Positions 26,437 through 35,668 of a stretch of DNA of 64,000 bases are shown here, piece by piece (position 1 is the first letter of the stretch; every line of letters starts with the position of its first letter). Position numbers and translations under genes: made by a program. This DNA comes from Thermoproteota archaeon (GTDB lineage: Archaea; Korarchaeota; Korarchaeia; Korarchaeales; Korarchaeaceae): contig JARZZM010000018.1 of assembly GCA_030130125.1 (NCBI GenBank), forward strand, positions 1 through 64,000. Direction: 5' to 3'. The notes beneath the pieces were generated by a model, which worked only from the letters and a program-made list of their open reading frames with translations, made no database searches and was not told where the DNA came from.

Positions 26437-27416
26437 GGAAGTGCGACCTTTGCGGCTTCAATGAGGCCGTGTACACGGATCACAGTAAGGGGGTATCGGT
26501 ATGCGCCGACTGTCTTATGAAGTCCGTGAGGAGGAGAGCTTGGCAGGTCTTGAAGGGAGAGCTAATAGCAGGGGACAAGGTGATGATAGCTCACTCGGGG
26601 GGAAAGGACAGTTCCCTTGCTCTTCTCCTCACAAAGGAGTTCGCTGACACTCACCCGGACATGAAGCTTAGCCTACTCTCTGTTACTGTAGATGAAGGGA
26701 CCTTCTACAGGAAGGCCTCCGTGAAGCTCGCTGAGAGACTGGCTAACGAGCTCGGGGTGAGACATAGGACGTATACAATGGAGGAGATTCATGGTCTATC
26801 CATAGAAGAGCTGGATTTCAGACTTCCTGCCAACTGGAAGAGAAGTCCATGTACCTACTGTGGAGTCCTCAGGAGACAAGCTTTGAACGCGATTGCTAGG
26901 GAGATAGGGGCGACTGTCGTTGTGACAGGGCATAACCTCGATGATCTGGTCCAGACGGCAGTGATGAACCTGTCGAGGGGGGACATCAACGCCCTAGTGA
27001 AGACCCTCAGGCATGAGAGGAAGATGGAGGAGGGGCTTGTACCTAGAGTCAGACCGCTGAAGATGGTCTATGAGAGGGAAGTCGCTACTCTAGTTGTGGC
27101 CAAAAAGATCCCCTCCCATCTAGGGAAGTGTCCCTTCACCCAAGGGATGAGGATAGGTGTGAGGAGGGAGATAGATTACTTGGAGGACCACATCCCCGGT
27201 ACTAAGGTTAAGGCACTTCATACCTTCTCTCTGATCTCCCACGGGTTATCGCCAGATGTACAGCTCAGGAGATGCCGCGTGTGCGGTGAACCAACCACGA
27301 CGGAGATGTGTAAGGCCTGCCAGTTCAAGAGAGAGTTGTCTACTTTCCTTCACCGGGACCTAGTTCGGCCGCTCAATCTGGAAAAGGTAAGAAAGGATAG
27401 AGATCTGTGGGACTAA
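26433..27416 (+). CDS. ncsA: NcsA/TtuA-type tRNA 2-thiolation enzyme
   Basis: 327 residues from a TTG after GGAGGAT. Architecture: an N-terminal zinc finger (C4, C7, C24, C27), the PP-loop HSGGKDS (54-60), the CxxC at C140/C143 and a later cysteine near 233 (GKCPF), which together would hold a [4Fe-4S] cluster, GHNLDDLVQT, and a C-terminal zinc finger (CRVCG, CKAC). The family adenylates and thiolates uridine in tRNA (position 34 in Ctu1/NcsA, position 54 in TtuA). It is the intact counterpart of the degenerate paralog at 3,416-4,090. Confidence 0.93.
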   Translation: MRKCDLCGFNEAVYTDHSKGVSVCADCLMKSVRRRAWQVLKGELIAGDKVMIAHSGGKDSSLALLLTKEFADTHPDMKLSLLSVTVDEGTFYRKASVKLAERLANELGVRHRTYTMEEIHGLSIEELDFRLPANWKRSPCTYCGVLRRQALNAIAREIGATVVVTGHNLDDLVQTAVMNLSRGDINALVKTLRHERKMEEGLVPRVRPLKMVYEREVATLVVAKKIPSHLGKCPFTQGMRIGVRREIDYLEDHIPGTKVKALHTFSLISHGLSPDVQLRRCRVCGEPTTTEMCKACQFKRELSTFLHRDLVRPLNLEKVRKDRDLWD

Positions 27417-28711
27417 ATCCTGAAAGGAACCAGTTCCTCCCTCCTTGGTATGTACCATTTCCTCTTAGGTAATGGTCTCAGGCCGTACTCCAGAGACCTA
27501 TCCGAGTAGTTCAGAATCAGCTTCATTAGGTCTCCTCCGAGGAACCAACCCGCTCCTCCTAGTGATGCGTCCAGTTCGTGGAAGTTGGAAGCGTCATCTC
27601 TAGGCAGACCCCTTCCGAAGAAGAGGATTGGAACGGGATCTCCGCTGTGCTTGCCCAGCAGGCAGGGAGTAGCGTGGTCTCCCGTGATCACCACTAGTAG
27701 ATCTTCAGGGGGGTCTATGATCTGCTCCAAGGCCTCGTCTATCCTTTCCAAGACCTCGACCTTTAACTTGGGGTCTTTCCTGTGAGATGCAACGTCTGTG
27801 CCCTTCATGTGCACATACACGAAGTCGAACTCTTCCAAGAGATCCAGCGCTTCCCTGATCTTTCCATGGAAATTGGAATCAGGTAGTCCTGTGGCTCCCT
27901 CTGGATGATGTACCTCGAAACCCAAGGCCCTAGCTATTCCCTTGTACATGGGACCGGCGGCTACTGCTGCCGGGTTAAATCCCCATCTCTCACCGAATCT
28001 CTCCAGATTAACCGATTTCGAGGCTCCTCTTGGCAATATGAAGTTTGCTGATGGTTTGCCCTCCCTAACCCTCCTCTTGTTGACTTCATGCCCTTTAAGG
28101 ATCTCGTAAGATCTTATGAGGAATTCCTTTAGAGCTCTGGCTGTTTTAATCGCTTCCTCTTCAATGGGTAGGGGTTCTAAAACAGGGTATCCCTCCTCAT
28201 GTGGATCAACATCGGTTACTTGACTACTAAGGCCCTCCCCCCTCAGGATGAGGAAGCCCCTATGCTCCAAGGTATGCACGAACTCGGCCTCTACTTCACC
28301 CCCTAAGAGGCTCATTCTGGATATCTCGGAGGCTAAGATCTCAGCATCCTCACCAGATATCCTCCCAGCCCTCCTATCTTCCACTATTAGTTCACCGCTC
28401 CTCTCGGAGACTGTGGCAAAGTTGGCCCTGAAAGCGACGCCTCCTCTCGGCGTTATACTCTCTCCCAAGGCTTCAAATATCCCTCTTCCTGGGTACTCCT
28501 CGTCTAAGCTGTAGCCGAACAAGGAGAGGTGCCCGGTGTCACTCCCTGGGGGGATTCCCGGAGCTATAGGATACTGCATACCCAACAGACCCTTAGATGC
28601 CATGAGATCCATGTTCGGTATTTCTGCAGCCTGGAGGGGCGTCAAGTGCTTTAATGAAGGATGAGGCCTATCACCCAAACCATCCAAGATGATGAGCATT
28701 ACCTTTCTCAT
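27413..28711 (-). CDS. apgM: 2,3-bisphosphoglycerate-independent phosphoglycerate mutase, archaeal type
   Basis: 432 residues. Alkaline-phosphatase superfamily marks: ILDGLGDRPHPSL with the metal aspartate, PIAPGIPPGSDTGHLSLFGY with the nucleophilic serine (SDTGH), YVHMKGTDVASH and VITGDHATPCLLGKHSGDPVP. It interconverts 2- and 3-phosphoglycerate in glycolysis or gluconeogenesis. It converges with ncsA (four-base overlap). Confidence 0.94.
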   Translation of the reverse strand: MRKVMLIILDGLGDRPHPSLKHLTPLQAAEIPNMDLMASKGLLGMQYPIAPGIPPGSDTGHLSLFGYSLDEEYPGRGIFEALGESITPRGGVAFRANFATVSERSGELIVEDRRAGRISGEDAEILASEISRMSLLGGEVEAEFVHTLEHRGFLILRGEGLSSQVTDVDPHEEGYPVLEPLPIEEEAIKTARALKEFLIRSYEILKGHEVNKRRVREGKPSANFILPRGASKSVNLERFGERWGFNPAAVAAGPMYKGIARALGFEVHHPEGATGLPDSNFHGKIREALDLLEEFDFVYVHMKGTDVASHRKDPKLKVEVLERIDEALEQIIDPPEDLLVVITGDHATPCLLGKHSGDPVPILFFGRGLPRDDASNFHELDASLGGAGWFLGGDLMKLILNYSDRSLEYGLRPLPKRKWYIPRREELVPFRI

Positions 28712-28773
28712 ACGATTTTTGAACTGCCCCTTATTTAATACGTCACCCCTCCCTTAGGGGAAGGGTAAGGGAA

Positions 28774-29541
28774 ATGGGATGGATGAAAGTTAAAGATATC
28801 TCTGAGCCTTTGAAGGCCGATGTGGCCGTGCTTGGGTTCCCTGGCATGGCCAATGTCGGTGAGCAAGTGATAACTTACCTGATAAAGAATTTAGATCCGG
28901 TTCCAGTAGCCAAGATCTACTCGGAGTACCTCATGTTTCCCAACAACATGGTGGGCATTTCAGTGCTCGAGGGGGGGAGGTTCACACTCCCGTCAATATC
29001 CGTGTTTCAAGCTAAAGATCCATCAATAGCCTTAGTGACCAGCGATGTCCAGCCGGTTCCATGGGGGGGAATGGAAGTTGCGAGCAAGGTCTTGGAGATC
29101 CTCGATAGGATGGGGGTCACTAAGACTGTGGTGGTGACGGGTTTCGTGGATGAGAACTATGCTGGTAAGGTTCTGGCTTTCGGCGACGATGAGGAACTAC
29201 TGGGTAGATTTTTAAGTGCTGGTGCCCTTAAGGAAAGCTTGATCAAGTCTGTTATAGGTCTAGCTGGTTCGATGTTGGGTATGGCCAAAATAAGGGGATT
29301 AAACAGTGTGGTACTGAGTGGAGTGGCTCCTGATTATTCACCGGATCCCAAGGCAGCGAAAGGAGTGCTTGAGGTCTTGGACAAGACCTTCTCGTTGGGC
29401 TTGGACTTTGAGATGATAGACAAGCAGATAGAGGAGATAGAAAGGATAAAGAGTGAGTTGATAAAGGAAATAGAACGCAGGATCAGGGAGGAACTAGGAG
29501 GACACGGTGAGATGGATGAGTCCGCGGAGTACGTCGGGTAG
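28774..29541 (+). CDS. PAC2-family protein (first copy)
   Basis: 255 residues, COG1938/PAC2 fold: VAVLGFPGMANVGEQVITYLI near residues 18-38, IYSEYLMFPNN, VTSDVQPVPWG, VVVTGFV and LSGVAPDYSPDPKAAKGVLEVL. A charged C-terminal helix follows. Eukaryotic PAC2 is a proteasome assembly chaperone. Archaeal members are proposed chaperones or ATP-grasp-like partners, with no settled function. A paralog is encoded at 32,534-33,307. The 3' end overlaps the PadR gene. Confidence 0.85.
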   Translation: MGWMKVKDISEPLKADVAVLGFPGMANVGEQVITYLIKNLDPVPVAKIYSEYLMFPNNMVGISVLEGGRFTLPSISVFQAKDPSIALVTSDVQPVPWGGMEVASKVLEILDRMGVTKTVVVTGFVDENYAGKVLAFGDDEELLGRFLSAGALKESLIKSVIGLAGSMLGMAKIRGLNSVVLSGVAPDYSPDPKAAKGVLEVLDKTFSLGLDFEMIDKQIEEIERIKSELIKEIERRIREELGGHGEMDESAEYVG

Positions 29542-29893
29542 GCTCCCCGCACCCCTTCAGAGGTTGAAAGACAAGCTAACGAAGGAGAATCTCTGGTTAT
29601 ACGTGCTATCCATTCTCAGGGAGAGACCGGCATATCCTTACGAGATATCGGATCTAATAGAGGAGAGGTTCGGATGGAGACCGGCTAGAGTAACTGCGTA
29701 CATAGTGATGAGGTCCCTCAAATCCAAGGGATATGTGAAGATGTCAAAGAGGAAGGGCGAAGAGACAGGCAAGATGAGAAACTACTACGAGATAACCGAG
29801 TCAGGGCGGAAGCTTCTTGATGAGGGTCTCTCGTTCCTTGAAATAACACTGGAGTCTTTGAAGAGAGAGTCAGGGAAGGAAGGTGCTGGATGA
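29507..29893 (+). CDS. PadR-family transcriptional regulator
   Basis: 128 residues, with a first start inside the preceding gene; a TTG at 29564 (LKDKLTKENLW) is also possible. The winged-helix signature is complete: ENLWLYVLSILRERPAYPYEISDLIEERFGWRPARVTAYIVMRSLKSKGYVK, here quoted only for its key parts (WLYVL, YPYEI, YIVMRSL), then YYEITESGRKLL and a C-terminal helix for dimerisation. PadR proteins are usually repressors of nearby genes. The likely targets are its own PAC2-DUF354 cluster. Confidence 0.85.
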   Translation: MRWMSPRSTSGRLPAPLQRLKDKLTKENLWLYVLSILRERPAYPYEISDLIEERFGWRPARVTAYIVMRSLKSKGYVKMSKRKGEETGKMRNYYEITESGRKLLDEGLSFLEITLESLKRESGKEGAG

Positions 29894-30924
29894 AGGTATG
29901 GCTCGACGTCATAACTCCCAAACAGGCCAGATTGATGTCGGCTATAGCTTCTTTCCTGAATTCAGACTACCTAATAACTGTAAAGGGATTGGAGGAGTCA
30001 GTATCCCTGCTGAAAAAGCTGGGGAGCAGGCATAAGGTCGTGGGGAAGTATGCCATCGGGGGGCTCAAGGATAAGCTCCTATCATACGCTGAGAGAGTCG
30101 AACTACTGCTAGATACCGCCTTTGACTTTGATCCGGACGTTTTGATATCTTTCTCCTCACCTGAGGCTGTTAGAGTGGCTTTCGGCCTCTCTATCAAGGC
30201 CGTCACCATGAATGACACACCCCATTCGTATCATGTCGCTAGGCTGACCTTTCCCTTATCTTGGAGAGTCGTTTATCCAGAAGCCATCCCGGAGAATGAG
30301 ATGCTTAGATTAGGGGCTTCTAAGGACTCCTTGATCTCTTATGCTGGCGTGGATGAGGTCGCTTGGGTAAGAGATTACGCTCTATCGACCCTGCCTGAGA
30401 GCAGGGAGTTCAAGGTATTTATAAGGCCCGAGGAGAGTGGCGCCTCCTATTTGCTTGGGAGGGGTAGGTCTATAGCGCTGGAACTCGTAAAGGCTGTACT
30501 AGAGATGGGAGCGGAGGTTATAGTCAAACCGAGGTACGAGAGTCAAGTCGAGGAACTTACTAAAATGAGGGCCTTCAGGGAGGGAAGGCTCTTAGTTTTA
30601 AGGGGTGCTGTTGACACTCTGGACCTCTTCAGCAAGATTTCCCTAGTGATAACTGGTGGGGGAACCATGGCACGGGAGGCAGCTCTCTTGGGGACTCCCT
30701 CCATATCTGTATTTCCGCTTGATGTGAGATTGTATGTCAACGAGTATCTGAGGGAGAGAGGTTTTCCTATCTGGAGATCTAGGAAGTTAGAGGAAGCCGA
30801 GCGTCTCGTGACGAACATACTTAGGGATCCTGATTCCTTCATCGTGGACACGAGAGATATGTTGCTTGCCCTTGAGGATCCCAGGAATGTAATCGCTTCC
30901 ATCTTGGGTGAGATTAATGACTAA
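29890..30924 (+). CDS. DUF354 (COG1817) glycosyltransferase-like protein
   Basis: 344 residues starting four bases inside the PadR gene. The family pattern is MKVWLDVITPKQARLM, an N-terminal Rossmann-like half, DTPHSYHVARLTFPLSW, and a C-terminal half with LVITGGGTMAREAALLGTPSIS, which resembles the donor-binding loop of GT-B glycosyltransferases. The function is unproven; archaeal members often sit near surface polysaccharide genes. A short hypothetical gene follows with overlap. Confidence 0.82.
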   Translation: MKVWLDVITPKQARLMSAIASFLNSDYLITVKGLEESVSLLKKLGSRHKVVGKYAIGGLKDKLLSYAERVELLLDTAFDFDPDVLISFSSPEAVRVAFGLSIKAVTMNDTPHSYHVARLTFPLSWRVVYPEAIPENEMLRLGASKDSLISYAGVDEVAWVRDYALSTLPESREFKVFIRPEESGASYLLGRGRSIALELVKAVLEMGAEVIVKPRYESQVEELTKMRAFREGRLLVLRGAVDTLDLFSKISLVITGGGTMAREAALLGTPSISVFPLDVRLYVNEYLRERGFPIWRSRKLEEAERLVTNILRDPDSFIVDTRDMLLALEDPRNVIASILGEIND

Positions 30925-31171
30925 TAAGATTGCCTATCTCCCTAGATGTTACTCCCTCCCCGATGGAGTTCCGATAGAGACCGATAAGGGATGGGAAGAG
31001 GTCGTTAAAACCATTCTAAGCGTCGACTCCGTGGTGATCGATGGCGGTTGCTCGGATCCAGATACCTCTCTAATCGCTTTCTTAGCTAGATTGCTAGATA
31101 AGGAAGTTTACTGGGTGGGCCAGAGGCCCGGAGGGCTGCTAGCCAAGCTGGTCACTGGTAGATTCCAATAG
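30917..31171 (+). CDS. Small hypothetical protein
   Basis: 84 residues from the ATG at 30917, overlapping the DUF354 stop. It has the look of a small alpha/beta protein (SVVIDGGCSDPDTSLIAFLARLLDKEVYWVG) with a Rossmann-like strand-loop-helix. No family was recognised. It overlaps the convergent oxidoreductase by 33 bases. Its codon use is like its neighbours, so I take it as probably real. Confidence 0.5.
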   Translation: MTNKIAYLPRCYSLPDGVPIETDKGWEEVVKTILSVDSVVIDGGCSDPDTSLIAFLARLLDKEVYWVGQRPGGLLAKLVTGRFQ

Positions 31172-32482
31172 CCGGTACTTCCTGCTCATCCCCTCCGCAG
31201 CCACTGCAACTGGATCTAAAAGGTCACATACCTCTGGCTGATAAGCGAACTCCATCAGCCTCATGTCCTGCACATAGAAGCCCGCGTAAATGGCGGCTGT
31301 CAGGAAGACTACCCTCTCCCTCACCCCCCTCCTCCCGAAGACCTGAGCGCCCAACAGTTTTCCCTTGGGATCGGTCACCAGCCACACCACGAATCTGTCC
31401 CTCTCCGGCATGTATCTCGGGAGGTCGGATCCAGCAAATCTGAATGCTCTATATTCTATCCCGAGTTTTTCCGCCTTACTAGCCGATATACCGACCCCAC
31501 CGAACCAGTAGATACCCACAGAGACCAAATACGGGGAAAGAGCCCCTTTGTATCTGACTTTAAGGCCTGCTGCGTTCTCAGCCGCTATTCTACCTTGAAC
31601 AAGAGCCGTTGATGCCAGACCGGTTGCCGTCGGCTGACCCGTTACGAAATCCCTCACCTCAGCGACGTCGCCTGCTGCGAGGACATGAGGGTCGGATGTG
31701 AAGAGATAATCGTCCACCTTGACGGCACCCGTGTCGCCTATCTTCAACCCTGATGCAGCGGCTAAATCTGAATTAGGCTTGGCTCCTATGACGACCACGG
31801 CCGTTTCGGCCTCTATCTTCCCGGTAGGTGTTACAACGGATCGGAGTCTGCCGCCCGATCCCTCCAGCTTAGTCATGGGCGTCTTCAGCTTTACCTTGAC
31901 TCCCATGTCGGTGAGCGCCTTGGCTACGGATGAGGCTATTGGGGGATCTATCTTCCCGGGCATGAGCTGTCCCATGGCCTCTATTAGCGTTACATCTCGG
32001 CCAGTTCTAGCTAGCTCTGCCGCGACCTCTATTCCCGTGGCACTACCACCAACCACGACCACCCTGTTTCCCAAGACTCTGCTGAGCCTCTCGACAGATT
32101 CGACGTCCCACACGGTTCCGACCCCTTCTAGGTCAATGCCCTCGACCTTGGGGAATATGGGCTTGAGCCCGGTAGCTATTATCAGCCGATCGTAAGGTAT
32201 CTCATCTGTCTCACCATCCCTCTCGAAGATAAGGGTTTTATCCTCCAAGTTAATGTGTTTCGCCTCTGATCTGAGCAGCACGTTAATCCTTCCCTTTGGT
32301 GCCGTCTCTATGACCGCTTCCAGAGGTAGTCTGCCTCCCAAGACCATAGGTAAGGCGCATGGATGAATGGAGACGTGTTTTCCCTTTTCTATCACGTAAA
32401 CTTCCGAATCCGGATCTACCTTCTTCAAAACGGCTGCAGCTGTCTGCCCGGCTGTGCCATGCCCCACGACTACATATTGCAT
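31139..32482 (-). CDS. FAD-dependent pyridine nucleotide-disulfide oxidoreductase (NOX/CoA-disulfide reductase family)
   Basis: 447 residues. FAD-binding VVGHGTAGQTAAAVL at the N-terminus, a redox cysteine in SIHPCALPMVLGG (near residue 42), the NAD(P)-binding VVVVGGSATGIEVAAEL near 140, and VLAAGDVAEV for the FAD ribityl site. A C-terminal dimerisation domain follows. The single cysteine layout matches NADH oxidases and CoA-disulfide reductases: it may reduce O2, polysulfide or CoA disulfide. It is divergent from the second PAC2 gene. Confidence 0.9.
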   Translation of the reverse strand: MQYVVVGHGTAGQTAAAVLKKVDPDSEVYVIEKGKHVSIHPCALPMVLGGRLPLEAVIETAPKGRINVLLRSEAKHINLEDKTLIFERDGETDEIPYDRLIIATGLKPIFPKVEGIDLEGVGTVWDVESVERLSRVLGNRVVVVGGSATGIEVAAELARTGRDVTLIEAMGQLMPGKIDPPIASSVAKALTDMGVKVKLKTPMTKLEGSGGRLRSVVTPTGKIEAETAVVVIGAKPNSDLAAASGLKIGDTGAVKVDDYLFTSDPHVLAAGDVAEVRDFVTGQPTATGLASTALVQGRIAAENAAGLKVRYKGALSPYLVSVGIYWFGGVGISASKAEKLGIEYRAFRFAGSDLPRYMPERDRFVVWLVTDPKGKLLGAQVFGRRGVRERVVFLTAAIYAGFYVQDMRLMEFAYQPEVCDLLDPVAVAAEGMSRKYRLLESTSDQLG

Positions 32483-32533
32483 CGGTATCCCAGAGGTAGG
32501 CCTATTGTTTAATATTGAGTTAAGGGCTCCCTA

Positions 32534-33307
32534 ATGGGGAGCTCGGTGGGATACGTTGAACTAGTAAGACTAGAGGAAGTAGCGCCGAGGGATCCTATCC
32601 TGATACAGGGGGTCCCAGGGCTCGGTCTAGTGGGGAAGATAGCTGCCAGCTATCTCATTAGAAAGTCCGAAGCCAAGAAGATAGCGGTCATCTACAGCGA
32701 TTACCTGCCACTGCCGGATGGATCCTCCGGTGTGAGGGTTGAGGGGGATGAGATACAACCACCTACCTACGAGATCTACCTAGTTGAGGGACCTGAGAAT
32801 GACGTTTTGGTGCTCACCTCCGAGGTTCAGCCAATCGCCTTCGGCCAATATAAGATAGGGGAACTCGTGCTGGACTTCGCTCAGGAGTTGGGGGTTACCA
32901 CGGTCATTACCATGGGTGGGTACGTTCCAGGATCGCCCGATGTGACGGGGGTCTTCGCCTGCACTAACGACGAGGACTTCATGAAGGTCTTGGAGTCTAT
33001 TGGTGTCAAGCCCCTAACCGGCGGTTATGTGACTGGAGCAGCTGGTCTCCTAGTTGGGCTCGCTGATCTCAGGGGGTTAACGAGCGCCTGTCTCCTCGGA
33101 ACTACCAGCGGCGCCTTTCCCGATCCCAAGGCGTCTAAGATGGTATTGGAGGTAATCGATGCTCTGTATGGCCTGAATATGGACTTAGAGGAGTTGGAGA
33201 GGGAAGCGGAGATGGCGGAAGAGGTAATCAAGGAAGAAATAAAGCTCAGTGAAGGAGCCGAGTATAAACCGGAGGAGGAAGAGAAGGGTCTCCCTTACCA
33301 CGGTTAG
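32534..33307 (+). CDS. PAC2-family protein (second copy)
   Basis: 257 residues, paralog of the protein at 28,774-29,541. Shared signature: DPILIQGVPGLGLVGKIAASYLI, VIYSDYLPLPDG, VLTSEVQPIAFG, ITMGGYVPG and LGTTSGAFPDPKASKMVLEV. The acidic C-terminal tail (about 35 residues rich in E and K) is longer. PAC2 proteins often act as heterodimers in eukaryotes, so the two archaeal copies could pair. No proteasome gene is in the window. Confidence 0.85.
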   Translation: MGSSVGYVELVRLEEVAPRDPILIQGVPGLGLVGKIAASYLIRKSEAKKIAVIYSDYLPLPDGSSGVRVEGDEIQPPTYEIYLVEGPENDVLVLTSEVQPIAFGQYKIGELVLDFAQELGVTTVITMGGYVPGSPDVTGVFACTNDEDFMKVLESIGVKPLTGGYVTGAAGLLVGLADLRGLTSACLLGTTSGAFPDPKASKMVLEVIDALYGLNMDLEELEREAEMAEEVIKEEIKLSEGAEYKPEEEEKGLPYHG

Positions 33308-33381
33308 CGTCCACATCCATAACGCCCCATCTGCATGCTAACTTAAAAGACGAAACATCTCACTATAGTGGGAGCTGAAAG

Positions 33382-34374
33382 ATGCCTGGAAGAGACGACG
33401 AGATACCTGTGTATACGCCTGAACTTCCCTACCAGCCTAAAATTAGTGGTAGAGTGTTGTTAGCCGCTGCCCTTGTGATCCTCCTGCTGATAGCCTCTTT
33501 CCTGAGTGTATATACCGTTGAACTGGGTTATGCAGCCGTGACAGTGGATCCTTTCACAGGTGATATATCGGGGCCAGTTATAGGGCCTAAGGTCGCCTTC
33601 AAGATGCCCTGGCAGTCGGTCAAGAAGGTCTACATTGCCACGGACGCCGTCCACATGTGGACCGATGTCAACGCTGTCCAGCACGGTTACGGTAGCGCTA
33701 TAGGAGACTATCCGGCTATAGAATCACTCACCAAAGATGGACTACAGGCTTGGGTGGACCTGACTGTAAGGTGGCACATAATCCCGAGCTCGGTACCAAA
33801 GATCGTGGAATCTTACCCAGCTCTGGACTACGAGGAGAAGCTGATAATACCTGAGATAAGGAAGATCGCCAGAGACGTTCTCTCCAAGTACGAGGCTGCC
33901 GAAGTACCCGTAGCTAGGGACAGGATTAGCGGTGAGATATTCAGCTTCCTCCAAGAGGTGTTCGCCAAGGACGAGACGACAGGCGGAGGTATAGTGATAG
34001 ATGAGGTCTACGTCAGGAACATAAAGCTTCCTGAGGAATTCCTGAAGGCCATTCAGGAGAAGCTAACATCTCAGCAGAGGATGATAGCTGCTTACTACGA
34101 CAGGAACAGGACCATAATACTCGCTAACGCCTCAGCCACTGCCAAGGTGCTCGAGGCCGAGGGTGAGGCTAAGTCAAGGATCATAATAGCCAATGGGACG
34201 GCGAGATCCATAGACATACTAGTTAGATCGGGAGCCGATCCGGATAAGATAGCACCACTAGTCATCTACCTAGAGGGGTTAAAGGACATAGCCAAGGCCA
34301 ATGCTACCATAATAGTCACGGCCGGGGAGGCTACCCCTATTATGTATCCCATACAGACTAGTGCGGGTGGTTGA
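33382..34374 (+). CDS. SPFH/prohibitin-like membrane protein
   Basis: 330 residues. One N-terminal membrane anchor (VLLAAALVILLLIASFLSV, residues about 26-44) is followed by an SPFH/band-7 domain (YTVELGYAAVTVDPFTG through IVIDEVYVRNIKLPEEFLKAI) and a helical AEGEAKSRIIIANG segment typical of stomatin and prohibitin oligomerisation. Members form ring-like assemblies on membranes and often modulate membrane proteases. A TATA-like CTTAAAAGA lies near 33,342-33,350. Confidence 0.88.
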   Translation: MPGRDDEIPVYTPELPYQPKISGRVLLAAALVILLLIASFLSVYTVELGYAAVTVDPFTGDISGPVIGPKVAFKMPWQSVKKVYIATDAVHMWTDVNAVQHGYGSAIGDYPAIESLTKDGLQAWVDLTVRWHIIPSSVPKIVESYPALDYEEKLIIPEIRKIARDVLSKYEAAEVPVARDRISGEIFSFLQEVFAKDETTGGGIVIDEVYVRNIKLPEEFLKAIQEKLTSQQRMIAAYYDRNRTIILANASATAKVLEAEGEAKSRIIIANGTARSIDILVRSGADPDKIAPLVIYLEGLKDIAKANATIIVTAGEATPIMYPIQTSAGG

Positions 34375-34375
34375 G

Positions 34376-34789
34376 TTGAAGTCGTTCGGCGTCAGGAAGG
34401 TACATGTGATCAGAGTGGATCGGGGAGAGGAGGTCGTCTCCTCAGTAATTAAGGCCTGCTCCGAGGCGGGAATAGGAGGGGCGGTTCTATCTGGCTTGGG
34501 ACTGTTGAGCAAGGCTAAACTTGCCGTGTTCAATCCAGAGAAGGAGGAGTACGAGACCTTTGATGTGGATACGCCAATGGAGCTAGCCTCCCTAGCTGGG
34601 AATGTGAGCCTCAGGGAAGGGAAGCCCTTTGCTCACATCCATGTGGTCTTGGGGAATAAGGAGAGAACAGTGGCGGGCCATCTTGTCGAGGGATACGTCG
34701 GAGGGACGTGTGAAATTGCGATTATAGAACTTGAAGGGGAGCTGAAAAGGGATCTAAAGAGAGGAGGTCTCTTCCTCCTGAACGTGTGA
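34376..34789 (+). CDS. PPC-domain (DUF296) protein
   Basis: About 137 residues from the TTG at 34376, after GGTGGT; a GTG at 34361 is possible. The PPC signature is present: HVIRVDRGEEVVSSVIKACSEAG, GGAVLSGLGLLSKAKL, PMELASLAGNVSL and PFAHIHVVLG, including histidines of the metal site. The domain forms trimers and occurs with AT-hooks in plants; stand-alone archaeal forms are of unknown function. It follows the SPFH gene by one base and overlaps the convergent surE. Confidence 0.82.
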   Translation: MKSFGVRKVHVIRVDRGEEVVSSVIKACSEAGIGGAVLSGLGLLSKAKLAVFNPEKEEYETFDVDTPMELASLAGNVSLREGKPFAHIHVVLGNKERTVAGHLVEGYVGGTCEIAIIELEGELKRDLKRGGLFLLNV

Positions 34790-35665
34790 GTGTTTTCCGG
34801 TCAAATCCATGAGATACCCCTTGAGCTGATCCACCAAGGAGGCGATTTCCTCCAAGGCCCTTCTCCTTTTTCTATTCAGCTCTTCACAGTTTAGCTCCCT
34901 TACACTCAGATCCAAGCTTATGGGGGTTATGGAGACTGCTCTCTCCACCATTAGAGCGTAAAGATCGGTGCCCCTATCCTTCTCAGTTACTGGAACCGGA
35001 TTTCCACCCAACCAATAGTAAGGATTCCCTCTAGTATCTATTCTTTCCAGTACATAGTTCTCAAACTTCATTCTAGCTAGCCTAGTTACCCTTATGGGCG
35101 TGTCCTCTGATATTTTGTAAGGGAAGTTCACGTTGAGTAGATCTACGCCCTCCGGCAGTCCCTTCCTAACCAACCACTCCGTTATAATTGCCGCTAGTCT
35201 GGCTTGAGGTAGAAACCTGTCCACCGGGCGGCTGGGCTGTCCAGCGGGTATCTCCACGCTGAATGCGGATGATGTTATCCCCATTATCGTGCCTTGCAGG
35301 GCTGCCGCTATGGTACCACTCGTGAATATGTTGTCCAAGGTTATGTTGTCGCCCACATTTACACCGGAGACCACAACATCTGGTTCTGAGTCCATTATAT
35401 ATTTTACAGCAACGGTGACGGCATCTCCAGGGGTTCCGCTAACTGTGAACGCTTCCCTGTACCCGAAACCCCTAACCTTTACAGGAAGCTTCCTTATCCT
35501 GAGAGGCTTGTGAAGAGTTATTCCTTTTCCGGCCGCGCTCATTTCGTGCTCGGGGACAACAACAGTCACCTTACCGATCTTCCTCTCCATTAGACCAGTC
35601 CAAAAAGCCCTGAAAGGGGCAGAATGAAGCCCATCATCGTTCGTGAGGAGGATGTGATAATCCAT
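34754..35665 (-). CDS. surE: 5'/3'-nucleotidase SurE
   Basis: 303 residues. The metal site is complete: LLTNDDGLHS (DD at 9-10), VVPEHEMSAAGKG, VVSGVNVGDN and TSGTIAAALQG. SurE removes phosphate from nucleoside monophosphates and short RNAs. The C-terminal extension beyond the usual 250-260 residues is charged and may form a dimer arm. It lies 3 bases after the disulfide oxidoreductase stop. Confidence 0.93.
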   Translation of the reverse strand: MDYHILLTNDDGLHSAPFRAFWTGLMERKIGKVTVVVPEHEMSAAGKGITLHKPLRIRKLPVKVRGFGYREAFTVSGTPGDAVTVAVKYIMDSEPDVVVSGVNVGDNITLDNIFTSGTIAAALQGTIMGITSSAFSVEIPAGQPSRPVDRFLPQARLAAIITEWLVRKGLPEGVDLLNVNFPYKISEDTPIRVTRLARMKFENYVLERIDTRGNPYYWLGGNPVPVTEKDRGTDLYALMVERAVSITPISLDLSVRELNCEELNRKRRRALEEIASLVDQLKGYLMDLTGKHSHVQEEETSSL

Positions 35666-35668
35666 ACT

